A stretch of 64,000 nt of DNA from Brotonthovivens ammoniilytica (GTDB lineage Bacteria; Bacillota; Clostridia; Lachnospirales; Lachnospiraceae). Position 1 is the first letter of the stretch. The number at the start of each line of letters is the position of its first letter. The notes below the pieces were generated by a model, which was not told where the DNA came from, ran no database searches, and saw only the letters and a program-made list of their open reading frames with translations. The stretch spans positions 62,001 through 126,000 of the forward strand of contig NZ_JAOQJQ010000006.1 in NCBI RefSeq assembly GCF_025566885.1. Direction: 5' to 3'. Of this stretch, positions 61,611 to 64,000 are shown piece by piece. Position numbers and translations under genes: made by a program.

Positions 61611-61863
61611 CTGATCCTTTCCATTTGTCCGGTTCCTTTAAAATAATCCGCTGGTCAATCACTCTTGCCTTCATATATTCCCCGAAGATTTCCCCGTCTA
61701 TAATATCAATCAGCGCCCCATAGACACCGCTGTATGCCCTGCACTCTCTGCACTCCATAACATGCCTCTTGCATTCTGCCTCTTTTTCTGTTAAAAGTTC
61801 ACCCGCCAGTTCCTTTCTGGCCAGCTCTTCCAGCATTGTTTTTTCCGGATGTTCCATCATCAT
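61591..61863 (-). CDS. Small zinc-finger (anti-sigma-like) protein
   Basis: 90 residues. The motif ECKRHVMECRECRAY holds H-x3-C-x2-C, the zinc-binding pattern of the putative zinc-finger (zf-HC2/ZAS) anti-sigma family. A helix precedes it and a charged tail follows; no membrane helix is present. It overlaps the sigma-like gene by 4 bp (ATGA) after GGAGACAG, the usual sigma/anti-sigma order. It probably controls the upstream protein's activity, but this is inferred from motif and position. Confidence 0.6.
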   Translation of the reverse strand: MMMEHPEKTMLEELARKELAGELLTEKEAECKRHVMECRECRAYSGVYGALIDIIDGEIFGEYMKARVIDQRIILKEPDKWKGSDGRSEV

Positions 61864-62798
61864 GCTCTGTCTCCTTTTTTTCTGCTCTTTACTTTATTTG
61901 CCGCAGCTTTAAAATCCGCATACTCCATCAGAATCTCTGTCATAGTCGGATCCTTTAGAATGCTGGAAGCTATTTTATCAATAATTGCTTTGTTCACACG
62001 AATACACCACTGGCTTGCAGCTTTTGTATGAAATTCTTCTGTAATTACAATATCAGAAACAGGAATTACTTCTTCGTCTTCACAAACATAAGCCTTGTTC
62101 AGATTTTTCAGATACCGCTCTCCCCATTCATACTGATGCTCTCTGTCACTGCTGTTAAACTCTTCTTTAAACTCCTCTGACAGCTGGCCCACATTATGAT
62201 CCTTCATATACTGAAACGCCCAGTCCACAGCATTGTTTTTATTCTCATCGCCAATAATATGAGACAAAATCTTAGCGTATCCAAGACAGAGCAGCATATA
62301 AGGCTCCCGTTTAAAATCAAAAAATTCCATCATATACATATGAATCACCTGGCTGATAATCTGAAACTGTTCCTTCTTCCAAAAATAATCAAATGGATTC
62401 CCCTGGGGATCAGATACTGTCTTTAAAGGCTGGCCCCCCTCTTCCATGCCCTCCAGGGACTGAGAATGCACCAGTTCCTCAGCCTTTTTCGTCCCATAAC
62501 GGACAGCAAGACGCCGGTATATTCCCACACAATATCTTAAAACATCCTCAGGGGCAATGCGCTCGTCAGACTGCCAGAAACCCTCTGAAAGTTTTCTGCA
62601 CACTGTCACACAGCCCTCCGCCATAATTTCCTGTTCCAGCTCCGTATCATAAATATTATAATCTTTCAGCTGTGACTTAACTGCCGCCCCTGCATAGCGC
62701 TCAATCAGTTCCAGCAGCAGTCCGCAGGCATCCATATCGTTTTTCTGCATCAGCGGATATAATTCTGCCGCCTTTTTTGAATCCTGTTCCCAACTCAT
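61860..62798 (-). CDS. Divergent sigma-factor-like protein
   Basis: 312 residues. The N-terminal part (LLELIERYAGAAVKSQL...TELEQEIMAEGCVTVCRKLSEGF...VLRYCVGIYRRLAVRYGTKKAEE) has the helical pattern of sigma-70 region 2. The rest is helical; a region-4-like helix-turn-helix could lie near the C-terminus (AIIDKIASSILKDPTMTEILMEYADFKAAANKVK), but it is not clear. The zinc-finger anti-sigma-like gene overlapping its end supports the assignment. An alternative is a helical adaptor with no DNA role. AGGAG precedes the ATG. Confidence 0.45.
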   Translation of the reverse strand: MSWEQDSKKAAELYPLMQKNDMDACGLLLELIERYAGAAVKSQLKDYNIYDTELEQEIMAEGCVTVCRKLSEGFWQSDERIAPEDVLRYCVGIYRRLAVRYGTKKAEELVHSQSLEGMEEGGQPLKTVSDPQGNPFDYFWKKEQFQIISQVIHMYMMEFFDFKREPYMLLCLGYAKILSHIIGDENKNNAVDWAFQYMKDHNVGQLSEEFKEEFNSSDREHQYEWGERYLKNLNKAYVCEDEEVIPVSDIVITEEFHTKAASQWCIRVNKAIIDKIASSILKDPTMTEILMEYADFKAAANKVKSRKKGDRA

Positions 62799-62851
62799 AC
62801 CTTATACTCCTTTATCCTGAACTCACTTTTGTGGTATGTCTCTATATGATA

Positions 62852-63475
62852 TCAAAGTCCAAATATCTTCATATTGTCCTGGACTTTTTTCAAAAGCTGA
62901 TCCGGCATTTCCGATATATGCTCCAGCAGAAACTGTACATACATCCCATATTCCTGCCATTTTCCCCCCTGCCGCAAAAGCTCTGCACTTTCCGAAAAAT
63001 ACTCCTCCGTCCAAAGACAGGACGGCACTGCTTTTAAAAATTCCTCCCAGACAGAACAGATACGTAAAACTGCTGTTTCTTCATCAAGCAGTCCCATATG
63101 AAGCAGCCGCACGCTGTTCCACACTTTATGAAAGACCCTAAGCCGATCTTTCTGCCCGGCCGCTTTCTTCCTGTACAGTCCGCACAGATAATCCCAGCCA
63201 TAAGCAGGCTTTCGGCCTCCGGCAGTCTTCCGGAGCAGACAATAACGCCGGCGCACCGCAAGCAGCACCTCTTCGTCAACTTCATTCAGGACAGTATAGC
63301 ACTTTCCTGCCAGTTCCATCCCCTGTTCAAGAATCCTTCTGTGGTTCAGCCGGGCTGCCAGCCCTAATAGCTCCAGGAAACATTCCTGCCAGTCAAATGC
63401 ATCTGCCGGTGATTCCAGCTGTTTTTCTATCTTTTTTATGCAGCTGTAAACTTTTTGTTCATCCATTCTGCTCAT
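62852..63475 (-). CDS. Unrecognised helical protein
   Basis: 207 residues, rich in Leu, Glu, Arg and Lys, predicted almost entirely alpha-helical, with no signal peptide or membrane segment. No motif was recognised. Its start overlaps the end of the VirD4/TraG-like gene by 17 bp, and the sigma-like gene follows 53 bp later, so it belongs to this operon. It may be an adaptor for the ATPase. Confidence 0.6.
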   Translation of the reverse strand: MSRMDEQKVYSCIKKIEKQLESPADAFDWQECFLELLGLAARLNHRRILEQGMELAGKCYTVLNEVDEEVLLAVRRRYCLLRKTAGGRKPAYGWDYLCGLYRKKAAGQKDRLRVFHKVWNSVRLLHMGLLDEETAVLRICSVWEEFLKAVPSCLWTEEYFSESAELLRQGGKWQEYGMYVQFLLEHISEMPDQLLKKVQDNMKIFGL

Positions 63476-64000
63476 AATTCATCAATATCCCTATCAGCTT
63501 CTCCATCTGATTCACAGATTTTTCCATCAGATCTTCTTCCCCGGAAGTCTTAAGATCTTTCTGGGCCTTTTTTGGTTTCTGACTATCACTGTAAAACAGC
63601 GGGCCCCGCTGTCCCTGTCTTAACTGACGGATTAAATGATCAAGAGAAAACAGCGCAGTCTCTTCTCTGTCTGTTACCGGAAGCGCCGGAGCCTCACAGA
63701 AGGGAAATTTATATTCTGAAATATCAGCCATCTGTGTCAGTATCGGATAATTTCTTCCTGCTAAGATCAGAGCCTCCCCCTTTTTTTTGCTTAAATGAAG
63801 CAGCTGAGAAGGGGAAATTAAAGGCCGGACACTGCCGTTTATGGTATATACATTACCGCACAGATTGCTGATTTCTGTTAAATGCTCAAACTCTTTGGAA
63901 TTTAGATAAATCCAGTTCTCACAGTTGCTTGTAATGGTTCTGGCATTTTCACCATACAGCTTATTCAGCTGATACATACTCTGAATTACAAGAAAGAACC
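63459..64000 (-). CDS. VirD4/TraG-like coupling ATPase, C-terminal part (runs off right edge)
   Basis: The frame is open to the window edge; an internal ATG at 63977 is not the real start. The visible residues FFLVIQSMYQLNKLYGENARTITSNCENWIYLNSKEFEHLTEISNLCG match the end of the TraG/VirD4 ATPase core (QS..QL...YG...TI..NC...I.L). They are followed by ISPSQLLHLSKKKGEALILAGRNYPIL. A polar tail of about 80 residues completes it. Such ATPases couple DNA or protein to type IV secretion. Walker motifs would lie outside the window. It is the most upstream visible gene of the CARF/RyR operon. Confidence 0.75.
   Translation of the reverse strand, partial: FFLVIQSMYQLNKLYGENARTITSNCENWIYLNSKEFEHLTEISNLCGNVYTINGSVRPLISPSQLLHLSKKKGEALILAGRNYPILTQMADISEYKFPFCEAPALPVTDREETALFSLDHLIRQLRQGQRGPLFYSDSQKPKKAQKDLKTSGEEDLMEKSVNQMEKLIGILMNYEQNG

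Noticed and set aside
58754..64000. CRISPR array accompanying the CARF gene
   Set aside because: No regularly spaced direct repeats of array type were found in or near this block.

Overview
The window looks like a chromosomal segment of an anaerobic, spore-former-like Clostridia, most likely Lachnospiraceae. The reasons are moderate-to-low GC, strong AGGAGG-type ribosome sites, collagen-like GPT-repeat proteins, a hybrid cluster protein, thiamin salvage, an anaerobic cobalt-chelatase (CbiK) corrin route, DhaKL/GldA/PocR glycerol genes and several single-membrane (monoderm) surface proteins. No rRNA, tRNA or CRISPR array was recognised. Nearly all genes lie on the minus strand; the plus-strand exceptions are a recombinase element (26.8-28.9 kb), a Crp/Fnr regulator and the cbi operon. 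Layout: 1-7.3 kb is an uptake locus with a FecCD-type ABC transporter, a SAM methyltransferase, a repeat-rich surface protein, and an ExbB-like/DUF2149 (ExbD-like) pair that is unexpected in a cell without an outer membrane. 7.8-14.5 kb is a cell-wall stress module: a MecA_N-type penicillin-binding protein, a BceAB-type ABC transporter, and an intramembrane-sensing kinase with its response regulator. Related AATCTTAC half-sites occur at the PBP and transporter promoters. 14.5-19.1 kb holds a zinc alcohol dehydrogenase and a thiamin-precursor salvage operon (thiM-thiE-thiD-cytX). 19.2-24.4 kb holds two MATE exporters, a ZIP transporter, endonuclease III and a GNAT acetyltransferase. 24.5-29.5 kb has two collagen-like genes flanking a small accessory element (BRO/DinD-like protein, small DUF6870-like protein, large serine recombinase). 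29.6-41.3 kb holds a glycosyltransferase, hcp, an alpha/beta hydrolase, the glycerol/dihydroxyacetone locus with its PocR regulator, a Crp/Fnr regulator whose apparent operator also sits in front of hcp, and an NlpC/P60 lipoprotein. 41.5-48.2 kb holds an SDR and a region of eroded mobile DNA stacked at the 3' end of rlmD: RelBE, terminase remnant, PD-(D/E)XK YhcG-like protein and a broken RhuM gene. Copies of an rlmD-end/attachment-like sequence separate the segments. 48.3-54.6 kb holds rRNA methyltransferases, NudC and a tightly overlapped hemA-sirC-hemC-cobA/hemD operon. Diverging from it at 54.8-58.6 kb is a cobalt-uptake operon, cbiM-cbiN-cbiQ, ending in an unusual CbiO-CbiK fusion that joins the cobalt-transport ATPase to the cobaltochelatase. 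Together the two operons make uroporphyrinogen III/sirohydrochlorin and load cobalt into it. From 58.75 kb to the right edge lies the most unusual block: an apparent single operon encoding the C-terminal half of a VirD4/TraG-like coupling ATPase (running off the window), a helical unknown protein, a sigma-factor-like protein, a tiny zinc-finger anti-sigma-like protein, a membrane TrkA_N-RyR protein and a CARF-DUF1887 (Card1/Can2-like) nuclease. No cas gene or CRISPR array is visible, so this is a candidate nucleotide-sensing defence or stress system. A family of palindromic intergenic repeats (about 91 bp, plus one longer ~183 bp form) is scattered through the window.
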